This document shows, piece after piece, positions 1 through 7,239 of a stretch of DNA of 13,203 nucleotides. Below the pieces are notes generated by a model. The model saw nothing but the letters and a program-made list of their open reading frames with translations, ran no database searches and was not told where the DNA came from. Numbering within the stretch: the stretch's first letter is position 1; every line of letters begins with the position of its first letter. Origin of the DNA: Planctomycetaceae bacterium (GTDB taxonomy: Bacteria; Planctomycetota; Planctomycetia; Pirellulales; Thermoguttaceae); NCBI GenBank assembly GCA_031259095.1, contig JAIRLW010000013.1:1-13203 (forward strand), given 5' to 3'. The translations under genes were made by a program, and so were the position numbers.

Positions 1-270
1 GCCCGAATCCAAAGTGTCAACGAATCAACCAATCCTGAATACGCACGTTTACTTCATGCGTTTCATAAACGACATGATTGTCCTGTTCTGGTGAATACAA
101 GTTTTAATGTACGCGGAGAACCAATCGTCTGTACACCGGAAGACGCTTATCGTTGTTTCATGCGAACGGAAATGGATTACCTCGTAATCGAAAATACCCT
201 GTTCAACAAAAAAGAACAATCCAATTTCAACGATAAAGAAAATTGGCAAAAAACATTCACGTTAGACTAA
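1..270 (+). CDS. Carbamoyltransferase, NodU/CmcH family (C-terminal fragment)
   Basis: This is the last 89 residues of a gene that begins before the window. It is read in frame 1 and ends at TAA 268-270. The translation contains VNTSFNVRGEPIVCTPEDAY followed by RCFMRTEMDYLVIEN, the conserved C-terminal signature of NodU/CmcH-type O-carbamoyltransferases. These enzymes transfer carbamoyl from carbamoyl phosphate to a hydroxyl of a sugar or secondary metabolite in the cytoplasm. The N-terminal ASKHA-type domain, which carries the catalytic site, lies outside the window, so the substrate cannot be judged. After the conserved block there is a polar tail of about 20 residues. The next gene is more than 530 bases downstream, so nothing here shows an operon partner. 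The family call is strong; the specific role is unknown. Confidence 0.9.
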   Translation, partial: ARIQSVNESTNPEYARLLHAFHKRHDCPVLVNTSFNVRGEPIVCTPEDAYRCFMRTEMDYLVIENTLFNKKEQSNFNDKENWQKTFTLD

Positions 271-497
271 AAATGTGAAAAAAATAATATAATTCTACTA
301 TTTTTCTGAAATTCCCAATTTACATCCTTTATAATTTTACTGGTCATGTACAAACGAAAATGTTGTGATTGAATGTATAAAAATTGTCATTGAGTGTACC
401 TTTTTGTTTGTACTTGACTACTAAGTAGATAAAAAAATTATCAAAAATTCTTTACAAAACCACTATTTGAAGTAAAATATAAAAATAGATTTTTGCG

Positions 498-525
498 TTG
501 TAATAGTTCATAACCCGTTTATAAT
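498..525 (+). promoter_or_regulatory. Sigma70-type promoter, TTGTAA-N16-TATAAT
   Basis: A perfect -10 hexamer TATAAT lies at 520-525 with a partial -35 TTGTAA at 498-503, spaced 16 bases. Transcription would begin near 531-533, about 275 bases before the ROK kinase start. That is either a long leader or a separate small RNA. The surrounding A+T richness makes chance matches easier, so confidence is moderate. Confidence 0.45.
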
Positions 526-530
526 CAACA

Positions 531-712
531 CTTTAGCGTCAATTCCTATACCTGGGGAATAACGCCGTTTTGAGGAGTGAACGGGACAGTGAACAGCCGC
601 TTATATGTTTTCATAAGTCTTTTTGTAGTAAAGACTTACAACACCACCGTGTCTGGTCGCCTACCTGATAGCAACCCCCCAAAATATGAAATAATCAGTT
701 TTTTTCTTTGGG
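531..712 (+). ncRNA. Possible structured small RNA or long 5' leader
   Basis: This stretch directly follows the promoter at 498-525 and is more G+C-rich than the flanking intergenic DNA. Several local stems can be drawn: CCGTT 565-569 with AACGG 580-584; AAGTCTTT with AAAGACTT around a 7-base loop (about 616-638); and a closing helix TGGGG 553-557 with CCCCA 677-681. CCCAAA 678-683 can instead pair with TTTGGG 707-712, so two closures compete. It matches no RNA family I can name with certainty. A 6S-like RNA (long closing stem, open centre, about 140-180 nt) is one possibility. It could also simply be the untranslated leader of the ROK gene. Confidence 0.25.
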
Positions 713-738
713 TTACTATTTTTGCGATGGTATCCGGT

Positions 739-744
739 TATAAT
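739..744 (+). promoter_or_regulatory. -10 element TATAAT upstream of the ROK kinase
   Basis: A perfect TATAAT lies about 65 bases before the ROK start codon. No convincing -35 hexamer is found at 16-18 bases upstream. It may be a second, proximal start for the kinase gene. Confidence 0.3.
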
Positions 745-808
745 GATCTCTCTTGCGTGTGATTCAACTTAATGAATACAAGGAAACACTTGATTTTAAC
801 ATTTGATA

Positions 809-1885
809 ATGACAGAGGAAAAAAGATTATTGCATGTGGTCAAAGAAGCAAAAACTCCGTTTTTTATCGGGGTTGATGTTGGAGGAACCAGTATTAAAAT
901 TGGACTGGTGGACGATTACGGACGTTCTATTGATTCCGGCGCGGTCAACGATGAAGGAATTCATCTGAGTTGTATTTCCATTCGAACAGAACCGCATCCG
1001 CAAACCGCAACTGAATTGATTACCGAATCAATTCATGAAATATTCCAGCGGTTACATATCGATAAATCGTCCTGTGGCGGAATCGGACTTGGGATTCCCG
1101 GAACAATGGATATGGTTACCCGAAAACTTCGGCAACCGCCAAATCTCCACAGTTGGGAAGGTTTTCCCATGTGCGACGAACTTTCCAAACTCGCCGGACT
1201 TCCCGTAGTTTTTTGTAACGACGCTAACGCCGCCGCTTACGGCGAATATTGGGTCGGTTCCGCAAGCGGACAACCAAGTATGGCTTTGTTGACGCTAGGA
1301 ACCGGAATTGGTTGCGGAATTATCATCGAAGGTCGATCTATTGACGGCGCAACGGGTTACGGCGGAGAATGCGGGCATCTGGTCATCGACGCCGCCGACA
1401 ATGCGTTGCTTTGCGGTTGCGGTCAACGCGGACATCTGGAAGCGTATTGCAGCGCACCCGGCGTTGCACGGCGGACATTGAATCTAACTGATCGCCGCGA
1501 ATCATCAATCCGGTCGAAAATTTCACCAGACACTCGGCTTGGCGAAATTCCAAAAATCGTGTATCACGAAGCCGAAAAAGGCGATCCATTGGCTTACGAA
1601 ATTGTGATGGAAACAGCAAAATATTTGAGTTTAGGAATTGTTTCGCTGTTGCACACTGTTGATCCGGCGTGTATTTTGCTCGGAGGAGCAATGACTTTTG
1701 GCGGTCGTGATGTGCCGCTCGGTCAACGTTTTCTCGCCCAAGTGACCAAAGAAGTCAAAACTCGTGCGTTCAAAGCGGTCGCGGAAAAGATTATCATTGA
1801 TTTTGCTATACTCGGTTCGGACGCCGGATATATCGGCGCCGCAGGTCTCGCACGCGAAGGTTTACTCCAAACGAAAAAAAAATAA
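809..1885 (+). CDS. ROK-family sugar kinase (glucokinase-like)
   Basis: This is a cytoplasmic kinase of the ROK family, probably phosphorylating glucose or a related hexose at the expense of ATP. From ATG 809 (358 aa), the phosphate-binding DVGGTSIK is at residues 23-30. CNDANAAAYGE carries the catalytic-base Asp138, LGTGIGCGI follows, and EcGH is at 187-190 (the sugar and zinc site). The zinc motif reads CGCGQRGHLE at 202-211, with His209 where most family members have the third cysteine. A GGA..FGG segment near the C-terminus fits the family, as does the length. There is no N-terminal helix-turn-helix, so this is a kinase and not a ROK repressor. An in-frame TTG at 803 would add two residues; ATG 809 is preferred because the context is otherwise equal. 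The nearest purine-rich stretch, AAGGAAA near 780, is too far away to act as a ribosome-binding site. Confidence 0.9.
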   Translation: MTEEKRLLHVVKEAKTPFFIGVDVGGTSIKIGLVDDYGRSIDSGAVNDEGIHLSCISIRTEPHPQTATELITESIHEIFQRLHIDKSSCGGIGLGIPGTMDMVTRKLRQPPNLHSWEGFPMCDELSKLAGLPVVFCNDANAAAYGEYWVGSASGQPSMALLTLGTGIGCGIIIEGRSIDGATGYGGECGHLVIDAADNALLCGCGQRGHLEAYCSAPGVARRTLNLTDRRESSIRSKISPDTRLGEIPKIVYHEAEKGDPLAYEIVMETAKYLSLGIVSLLHTVDPACILLGGAMTFGGRDVPLGQRFLAQVTKEVKTRAFKAVAEKIIIDFAILGSDAGYIGAAGLAREGLLQTKKK

Positions 1886-1961
1886 AACGTAAAACTGTGT
1901 AAATAAACACAGAGAACCTAATAAAAATACTTTTTTACCTATAATACTTAAGACACAAGAG

Positions 1962-2062
1962 AACTTCTAAAAACTTATTTCTCCACAGACTAAAATTGAC
2001 CGAAATCGACTAAAATCGATTTTAGTCGATTTCGGTCGATCAAAAAAGGAGTTTTTAGAAAT
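1962..2062 (+). repeat. Family A hairpin element, copy 1 (10-bp phased TCGA)
   Basis: The left end AACTTCTAAAAACTT (1962-1976) faces the right end GTTTTTAGAAAT (2051-2062). Between them is a perfect 40-base palindrome (1998-2037, half-site GACCGAAATCGACTAAAATC), extendable by three more pairs with one G-T. The tetramer TCGA starts at 2006, 2016, 2026 and 2036, with TTGA at 1996: exactly one every 10 bases. It lies 77 bases after the ROK stop. As RNA it would form a stem of over 20 pairs. Confidence 0.85.
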
Positions 2063-2165
2063 GGAATAAGAATCTTTCAATCAAAAATGTTACAAGGAAG
2101 GGATTTTCCCTCTTTACTCAAGTTTTTAACTTTTACCACTTAATCAATTAAGTAATTAAAAGACA

Positions 2166-3464
2166 ATGCGAACGACTTCAATTATTGTAGCGTTGACCAT
2201 TCCATGTTGTTTAACAGGTTGTCCGGTGACTAGTTTTAAAGCGACAACGAAGGTAGAACAGACCATTATACCGTCTCCCAAAGAGCCGAAGCAGTCCGTT
2301 TCGGCAACTCCGGCAACTCCCGAAGCCAAAGACGCTGTTACACTTGTTGACAAGTTAAAAGGTAAATGGACATTAACTCCTGCCCAAACCATTAAATCCA
2401 TTATCATTGATAGTTCGGATTTAGATGATGCGGCGTTTGATCTGTTTGCTAAACAGCCGGATTTGGAAACGTTGTTGATTTCAAATTTTCGTGAATTGAA
2501 CGACGCAATGGTTGCCAAACTTACCGGATTGAAAAAACTCAAAAATCTGAGATTAAAAAATTCGAGTATTACCGATGGTGCGGTCAAAACGATAGTGGAA
2601 TCGTTTCCTGCTCTGACCGGTTTGGATATTTCATCGAACACGCTATTGACGGATGATTCGTTGAAAGAGATTGCGAAACTAAAAGAGTTGACGGAATTGA
2701 CGGTTAATTATTGTAATTTCAGCGAGTTTGGCATGATGGATATTTCGGGCTTGCCGAAGTTGGCGACACTGGATATTCGTGCGAATATGCAGGTTGGTAA
2801 CAGCGGATTGGATTACCTTACGGCGTTACCGTCGCTGAAAAGTCTGAAACATTTGAGTCCGGCGGTGGACGATACCGGTTTGGAGTCGTTATCGGCGGTG
2901 AAAGGTCTGGAAACGCTAGAAATTCAGGACTTCAATATCACCGACCGCGCCGGTCAATTCATCAGGCAATTTGAAAAATTAACCAATCTCATTGTGATGC
3001 GTTGTCAAGGTTTTGGTTCGTCGGGAATTTTGGAACTGAAAGGAATGAAATTAAACCGGTTAACGTTGCGCGGGCTTCCGTCAATTAACGATTCCGGCAT
3101 GGAAGTGTTCCGTGAACTGACAACGTTAAAACGTTTATACCTGAATGAATTAGCATCGGTTTCCGATGCGGGAATTTTGAATCTGGTTTACTTAAAAGAC
3201 CTCGACACGCTTGACCTTTGGGAGATTCCGATTACGGATCAATCATTGGAAACGATTTCAAAATTAGCGAATCTGAAAACGTTGTCGATTCGTTCAACAC
3301 AAATTACCGACGCTTCTGTGGATTTGTTGCTGGCAATCCCGAAACTTGAAAATCTGACCTTGAAAGATAATACCAATGTAACACAAACAGCGTTGAATAA
3401 ACTGCGCGATTCAAAAAAGTTCAAAAATCTTGACTTTGGCTCTGCCGGTCAACGGGAAGAATAG
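2166..3464 (+). CDS. Leucine-rich-repeat lipoprotein
   Basis: This is a 432-residue predicted lipoprotein. The N-terminus has two basic-to-polar residues, a hydrophobic stretch, and the lipobox LTGC with the lipidated Cys19, so the mature protein should be membrane-anchored outside the cytoplasm. A proline/threonine/lysine-rich linker (about 20-60) leads into a solenoid of leucine-rich repeats running to the C-terminus. Each repeat is about 23-25 residues, of the form L..L..L.L....ITD..L..L, with recurring ITD, LTD or VSD turns. This ITD-type repeat resembles the cysteine-containing/RNI-like LRRs that are numerous in planctomycetes. No catalytic domain is visible, so a protein-binding role is the most that can be said. 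The start ATG 2166 gives an ideal signal peptide. The ribosome-binding site is weak, as elsewhere in the window. It stands alone between a family A hairpin and a 224-base gap. Confidence 0.85.
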   Translation: MRTTSIIVALTIPCCLTGCPVTSFKATTKVEQTIIPSPKEPKQSVSATPATPEAKDAVTLVDKLKGKWTLTPAQTIKSIIIDSSDLDDAAFDLFAKQPDLETLLISNFRELNDAMVAKLTGLKKLKNLRLKNSSITDGAVKTIVESFPALTGLDISSNTLLTDDSLKEIAKLKELTELTVNYCNFSEFGMMDISGLPKLATLDIRANMQVGNSGLDYLTALPSLKSLKHLSPAVDDTGLESLSAVKGLETLEIQDFNITDRAGQFIRQFEKLTNLIVMRCQGFGSSGILELKGMKLNRLTLRGLPSINDSGMEVFRELTTLKRLYLNELASVSDAGILNLVYLKDLDTLDLWEIPITDQSLETISKLANLKTLSIRSTQITDASVDLLLAIPKLENLTLKDNTNVTQTALNKLRDSKKFKNLDFGSAGQREE

Positions 3465-3688
3465 AATCATCGCGGATCGTTGAACATTGCTGATTGTTTC
3501 GGAATTTTTGGGAAGTCTGTCTGGTCAAAGCGACCTTTTGCCAAAAGGTTGCGTCCATCTTTTGTCCGAAAAGTATTTTTCGAGGTTCTCCGAAAGAAAC
3601 GTGAATTTTCCTCTTGACGTTCTTGGCGAAAATTTGGACAATCCGTTCTTCATTCCGGTTTTGGGCGGTTTCAACGATTTAGGTTCGT
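3465..3688. other. Intergenic gap with a short hairpin
   Basis: This gap separates the LRR gene from the LptF/G gene and holds no convincing gene. The only clear structure is a 7-bp stem with a 3-base loop (ACCTTTT 3533-3539, AAAAGGT 3543-3549), without an adjoining T-run, so it is not a good intrinsic terminator. It is one of only two inter-gene gaps in the window without a family A or B element. Confidence 0.5.
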
Positions 3689-4864
3689 ATGAAAATTATT
3701 CATCGTTATATTATCTGGGAACTCCTTGTTATTTTTCTTGCTTCGTTTATTGCCATGACCACCTTGTTGATCATTGGGGTACTCGTCGAAAAAGCGCTTG
3801 CAAAAAATGTTCCTATCCTACCTATTGTCCGTATGATTCCTTATGTGGTTGTCGAAATGTCGCGTTATTCACTTCCAATGACTCTTTTGCTCGCCGTAAC
3901 AACTTTTTTTGCCAAAATGTCGGGAAATAACGAAGTGATTGCGTTGAAATCAATTGGAATTCCACCTTATGCTTTTCTTTTACCGGTGATGGCGTTGGGA
4001 ATTTTCATCAGTTTTTTTGCTGTTTGGCTGAACGAAATAGCGATAACATGGGGGCGAACCGGCATCAATACTGTCCTCTATCTTTCTGCCGAAGATATTC
4101 TCTTGGAACAACTCAAAAAAAATCATACCTTCACAACAGAATCACAAGACATTACCATTGTGGTCAAAGGAGTTGAAAACCGTCGCCTGATTGCGCCAAC
4201 CATTACCTTGAAAAGTCCGCCTTCAACGATTGAAGCACAGAGCGCAGAACTCAAAATTAACTTTTCGGCTCAGACATTGACGGTGTTATTGAGTAATGTC
4301 AAAGTTGAAGGACCCGGAGCCAAATACACTGGTCATGACCGAGTCATTTCTATTGCCTTACCACAAATTGTTCAGGATACCAACGCTGAACCGAGTGTTT
4401 CCAACATGGGATTCAAAAAACTGGCGGAGGAAACAGACGCAATTCAGGAAAATCTCGATAAACAACGGCGAATTATTGCGGCACAAAAAGTTTTTGCCGG
4501 AGGAATGGGCGCAATTGACGCTTGGAGTACGCCGAAAATTACCAAACTGAACTACGAAAATCAAAATTCCGTCAAAAGATTAAAACGTGTGGCGACTGAA
4601 TATCCGCGACGTTGGGCGACCAGTTTTAGTTGCTTTTTTTTCATTTGGTTGGGTGCACCGTTGGCAATCTGGATGAAAAAAGCAGACATTTTTAGTAGTT
4701 TTTTTGCTTGTTTTATTCCGGTGTTGTTGTTTTATTATCCTTTGCTCATGTACGGATTGACGAGCGCCAAAAATGGAACACTTCCCGCTAATTCGGTTTG
4801 GGCGGCTAATATTTGTCTTGGAATTATTGGGCTGTGGTTTATGCGGCGAATCCACCGTTATTGA
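3689..4864 (+). CDS. LptF/LptG (YjgP/YjgQ) family permease
   Basis: This inner-membrane protein of 391 residues belongs to the family whose members (LptF, LptG) pair with the ATPase LptB to extract lipopolysaccharide from the inner membrane. The typical opening MKIIHRYIIWELLVIFLAS leads into TM1 (about 8-32). TM2 is about 50-75 and TM3 about 95-118. A soluble beta-rich periplasmic domain (about 120-240) follows, then a charged, probably helical segment (about 240-300) with many E, Q and K residues, and three more membrane segments (about 305-325, 332-352, 368-386). This 3+3 topology around a periplasmic domain is diagnostic. I cannot tell whether it is the LptF or the LptG type, and no partner or LptB gene lies nearby. 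The helical insertion before TM4 looks longer than in the proteobacterial proteins. Confidence 0.88.
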   Translation: MKIIHRYIIWELLVIFLASFIAMTTLLIIGVLVEKALAKNVPILPIVRMIPYVVVEMSRYSLPMTLLLAVTTFFAKMSGNNEVIALKSIGIPPYAFLLPVMALGIFISFFAVWLNEIAITWGRTGINTVLYLSAEDILLEQLKKNHTFTTESQDITIVVKGVENRRLIAPTITLKSPPSTIEAQSAELKINFSAQTLTVLLSNVKVEGPGAKYTGHDRVISIALPQIVQDTNAEPSVSNMGFKKLAEETDAIQENLDKQRRIIAAQKVFAGGMGAIDAWSTPKITKLNYENQNSVKRLKRVATEYPRRWATSFSCFFFIWLGAPLAIWMKKADIFSSFFACFIPVLLFYYPLLMYGLTSAKNGTLPANSVWAANICLGIIGLWFMRRIHRY

Positions 4865-4897
4865 AAATTGAAGATTAAAAGATGATTTGTATGTATT

Positions 4898-4981
4898 ATC
4901 CCATTTGTCCCTATCGTCCCCAATATCCCTAAAATATTCAATGTTAAGGACACTTGGGATACTAACGACTAATAGGACAAA
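4898..4981 (+). repeat. Family B hairpin element, copy 1 (9-bp phased GTCCC)
   Basis: This lies 33 bases after the LptF/G stop. On the left arm, (A/G)TCCC units start at 4898, 4907, 4916 and 4925. On the right arm, AGGAC/GGGAT/ACGAC/AGGAC units start at 4947, 4956, 4965 and 4974. Every interval within an arm is exactly 9 bases. The arms pair imperfectly, for example TTTGTCC 4904-4910 with GGACAAA 4975-4981. A small separate hairpin (CGAAAT 5081-5086 with ATTTCG 5091-5096) lies further down the same gap. Confidence 0.8.
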
Positions 4982-5142
4982 AGATTTTTTTCCCAAATAT
5001 CTTAGAAATTTTGAAATTCTGAGAAAAACGATTGCGCTGATTACAACGATTTTGCCGATAATAAAGAGACGTAGGTTTTTCGAAATAGGTATTTCGGTAA
5101 TTAAGTAAAAATAGTTTCGCTTTGTTCTGTTGCAGAGCCAAT

Positions 5143-6879
5143 ATGACTTCACACATTGAAAATCAATTCCCAGCAAACAATCGAGGGCTGTTATTGCGCA
5201 TTCTGTTGCTGGGTTTTGTTTTTTTTGTGTTGACAGGTCAGGGGCTGGCGCAAAATAAGAGTGAAAGCAAAACGACGGAGAAAAAATCGTTTTTTTCCTA
5301 TTTTCAAAAGAAGAAATCGACGGAATCTTCCGGCAATTCATTATCTCCGTTGTCGTGGTTTCGGAGCAAGCAGGACACGCCATCGAAAGTTGACCACGAT
5401 TCTAAAAAACCGCCGACGATTTCCAAGTCGTCAACATCGTCTCAGAAATCGGAGCCGAAGGCTAAAACATTGGATGATTTTTCGTCTAATGATTTAAATG
5501 TTGCTCCATTTCCTCCAGAGAATCCTTATTATGAGCGGAATCAAAAGCCGGTTTCGTCGCAGCAAAGCGTCGATTCTGTTTCGATTTCGGAGTCTGTGGA
5601 ACTGCCTGATCCGGACACGGTTCCTGCGTCAGCACAACACAGTTCACGGTTGGCGACTTCGAATGATTTGGAAGAACCGTTGCTGACTGGTGTGTCGTCG
5701 TATTCATTTGACACGCGGGATTGGGTTGAATCGTTTCCGGTCGATCATGTTACGGATTCGTTGTCGTCGAATCATAATCATAACCAGACTGTTCAGAATC
5801 AGACAGTTCAAAATCAGAATCAGACAGTTCAGAATCGTGTTGCGCAAACTCGTACAGTTCAAAATTCTGTTGCACAAAATCATGCGGCGACGGTTGTGTC
5901 GAATGTTCCGGCTGGGCAACAAGGTAATTTAGGAGTGAATTCGCAGCAATGGGACGGACAGGCAGTGCCGATTACAGAGATGATTGGGACGGTTTCCGAA
6001 GAGATGAAAACCGTCCGTCAGGCTTCACTCAATCAAACATCGCTCCGCCGTTCCGCATCGGAACAACACACTCAATCTCCGCAGATTAAGGACAAAGAAA
6101 TTGAAACGATAAACTTGGGAATTGATTTAACGCCGTCTTATGCGCCGCGGTTGAAATATTGTGAGATTTATGGAATGGTGGTGGTTCAGGCGAATTTTCC
6201 GTTGACGGAGATCAAATCGATTCTTGAGGAGATTAAGCAATTGCAAATTGATTTGAATCTTTACATGGGGATTCCTGCGCCGAAGGAAAAGATAGAACTT
6301 TGTTTATTTCGGGACGAAAAGACATATATGAAATTTTTGCAAGAAGTGTTTCCGAAGGCGCCGCGTGATCGTCGGGCGCTTTATATTAAGATTGACGACA
6401 AACCGGGGACCTTGCTTGTTCAAAAGACGGACGAATTTGAGATTGACTTGCGGCATGAGATGACTCATGCGATTATTCACACTTCCATTGCGACCGTTCC
6501 GATTTGGTTGGACGAAGGACTGGCGAAATATTTTGAAGTTCCGATCAAAGACCGTGCAGAGAAAAATCCGTACATGAAACAAATTCGTTGGAACACGAAA
6601 TTGGGGGCGGTTCCGTCGTTGAGTCGTTTGGAAAAGTTGGAACATATTGGACAAATGGGAGATCGGGAATATCGAGATTCGTGGGCGTGGGTTCATTTTC
6701 TGATTCACCATTCGCCGCAATCTCATCGACTTTTAGCCGGATATCTTCAACTCTTGTCAACACTTCCAGCCGAAAATGCGAAAAATCAAAATTCAACTCA
6801 AATTCCATCGATCAGTCTTTATCTGAACGAGGTCGTTGTCGGGGCAAAGGAAAAATACCGAGAACACTTTAATAAATAA
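5143..6879 (+). CDS. Secreted HExxH metallopeptidase (MA-like, gluzincin type)
   Basis: This is a 578-residue exported protein from ATG 5143; an in-frame TTG at 5122 would add seven residues in front of the signal peptide and is less likely. A signal peptide with a hydrophobic core (about 17-34) ends at GLAQ. A long low-complexity region (about 36-290) rich in S, K, P, Q and N follows, including a Q/N-rich array of TVQN-type units at about 210-247. The C-terminal half is a folded domain. It carries the zinc motif HEMTH at 438-442, and WLDEGLAKYFE, in which Glu458 is the probable third ligand. This HExxH plus downstream E(G)L/A arrangement is the MA-clan pattern seen in DUF1570-type proteins. 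The protein would act outside the cytoplasmic membrane; its substrate is unknown. No cysteine-switch or inhibitor domain is seen. The gene stands alone, with a family A hairpin 22 bases after its stop. Confidence 0.8.
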   Translation: MTSHIENQFPANNRGLLLRILLLGFVFFVLTGQGLAQNKSESKTTEKKSFFSYFQKKKSTESSGNSLSPLSWFRSKQDTPSKVDHDSKKPPTISKSSTSSQKSEPKAKTLDDFSSNDLNVAPFPPENPYYERNQKPVSSQQSVDSVSISESVELPDPDTVPASAQHSSRLATSNDLEEPLLTGVSSYSFDTRDWVESFPVDHVTDSLSSNHNHNQTVQNQTVQNQNQTVQNRVAQTRTVQNSVAQNHAATVVSNVPAGQQGNLGVNSQQWDGQAVPITEMIGTVSEEMKTVRQASLNQTSLRRSASEQHTQSPQIKDKEIETINLGIDLTPSYAPRLKYCEIYGMVVVQANFPLTEIKSILEEIKQLQIDLNLYMGIPAPKEKIELCLFRDEKTYMKFLQEVFPKAPRDRRALYIKIDDKPGTLLVQKTDEFEIDLRHEMTHAIIHTSIATVPIWLDEGLAKYFEVPIKDRAEKNPYMKQIRWNTKLGAVPSLSRLEKLEHIGQMGDREYRDSWAWVHFLIHHSPQSHRLLAGYLQLLSTLPAENAKNQNSTQIPSISLYLNEVVVGAKEKYREHFNK

Positions 6880-6900
6880 AAGTGGACATTTGATGAGGGC

Positions 6901-6992
6901 AACTTCTAAAAACTTGTTTTTTGATCGACCAAAATCGACCCAATTCGACTAAAATCGATTTTGGTCGATTTCAGTCGACGTTTTTAGAAGTT
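6901..6992 (+). repeat. Family A hairpin element, copy 2 (perfect 13-bp TIRs)
   Basis: The ends AACTTCTAAAAAC (6901-6913) and GTTTTTAGAAGTT (6980-6992) are perfect inverted repeats. TCGA starts at 6925, 6935, 6945, 6955, 6965 and 6975: six copies at exactly 10-base steps. The heptamer TGATGAG flanks both sides (6891-6897 and 6996-7002), separated from the ends by a few bases of G and C. It lies 22 bases after the peptidase stop. Confidence 0.88.
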
Positions 6993-7056
6993 CCCTGATG
7001 AGAATTTGTCCCCACTGTTACAAACGGCGCCCCCTTTTCTAATGAAGAATTTTTCG

Positions 7057-7062
7057 TATAAT
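7057..7062 (+). promoter_or_regulatory. -10 element TATAAT for the small basic protein
   Basis: A perfect TATAAT lies 49 bases before GTG 7111. The -35 region (CTTTTC/TTTTCT near 7034-7040) is poor. Transcription would begin near 7069, giving a leader of about 40 bases that contains the strong ribosome-binding site. Confidence 0.4.
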
Positions 7063-7096
7063 TCTTTTTTTTAATCTCAATTTTCATTCTCGACTT

Positions 7097-7101
7097 GGAG
7101 G
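7097..7101 (+). promoter_or_regulatory. Strong Shine-Dalgarno GGAGG that fixes the GTG start at 7111
   Basis: GGAGG sits 9 bases before GTG 7111. It is the best ribosome-binding site in the window, where most genes have weak ones, and it is the main reason to believe the 29-codon reading frame. Confidence 0.75.
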
Positions 7102-7110
7102 AATTTTAAC

Positions 7111-7200
7111 GTGGGAACCAAAAAAACAGGCAAAGGACGACGGAAAATCGGACGGAAAAAAAGACGAATGCGATCCAAAATCCGGCATCGTAAAAGTTAA
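7111..7200 (+). CDS. Small hyper-basic protein (29 aa), probably ribosome- or RNA-associated
   Basis: This short frame (GTG 7111, TAA 7198-7200) is supported by a strong Shine-Dalgarno site, a TATAAT upstream, and an extremely biased composition: 8 Lys, 8 Arg and 1 His among 29 residues, with no acidic and almost no hydrophobic residues. The core is RRKIGRKKRRMRSKIRHRK. This composition is that of tiny ribosomal proteins and extensions (bL36-, bTHX- or COX24/AURKAIP1-like peptides), which neutralise rRNA. The sequence does not match the bTHX or bL36 consensus I know, and I cannot assign it to a named family. I have the impression that similar short RKIGRKKRRMRS peptides occur in planctomycetes, which needs a database search. 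It is likely a real, highly expressed gene transcribed on its own. Confidence 0.75.
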   Translation: MGTKKTGKGRRKIGRKKRRMRSKIRHRKS

Positions 7201-7239
7201 GTTCGATTCAAGTTTGCTCTGAATTTGAATTTGATAAAA

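Noticed and set aside
577..762. 61-codon frame starting at GTG in the gap before the ROK gene
   Set aside because: No domain or signal is recognisable, it overlaps the candidate structured RNA and the TATAAT at 739-744, and the composition is not gene-like.
3487..3930. 147-codon frame starting at TTG between the LRR and LptF/G genes
   Set aside because: More than half of it overlaps the well-supported LptF/G gene in another frame, and the non-overlapping part has no recognisable similarity.
5122..5142. TTG start for the metallopeptidase
   Set aside because: It adds MFCCRAN before a normal signal peptide; ATG 5143 is better placed.
4580..5383. 267-codon frame on the minus strand
   Set aside because: It lies antisense across the end of LptF/G, a family B hairpin and the start of the peptidase gene. 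The translation is low in structure and shows no domain. It is a shadow of A+T-rich DNA lacking stops.
5690..5932. Arginine-rich 80-codon frame inside the peptidase gene
   Set aside because: It is a frame-shifted reading of the CAG/AAT-rich Q/N array; the in-frame gene is clearly the metallopeptidase.
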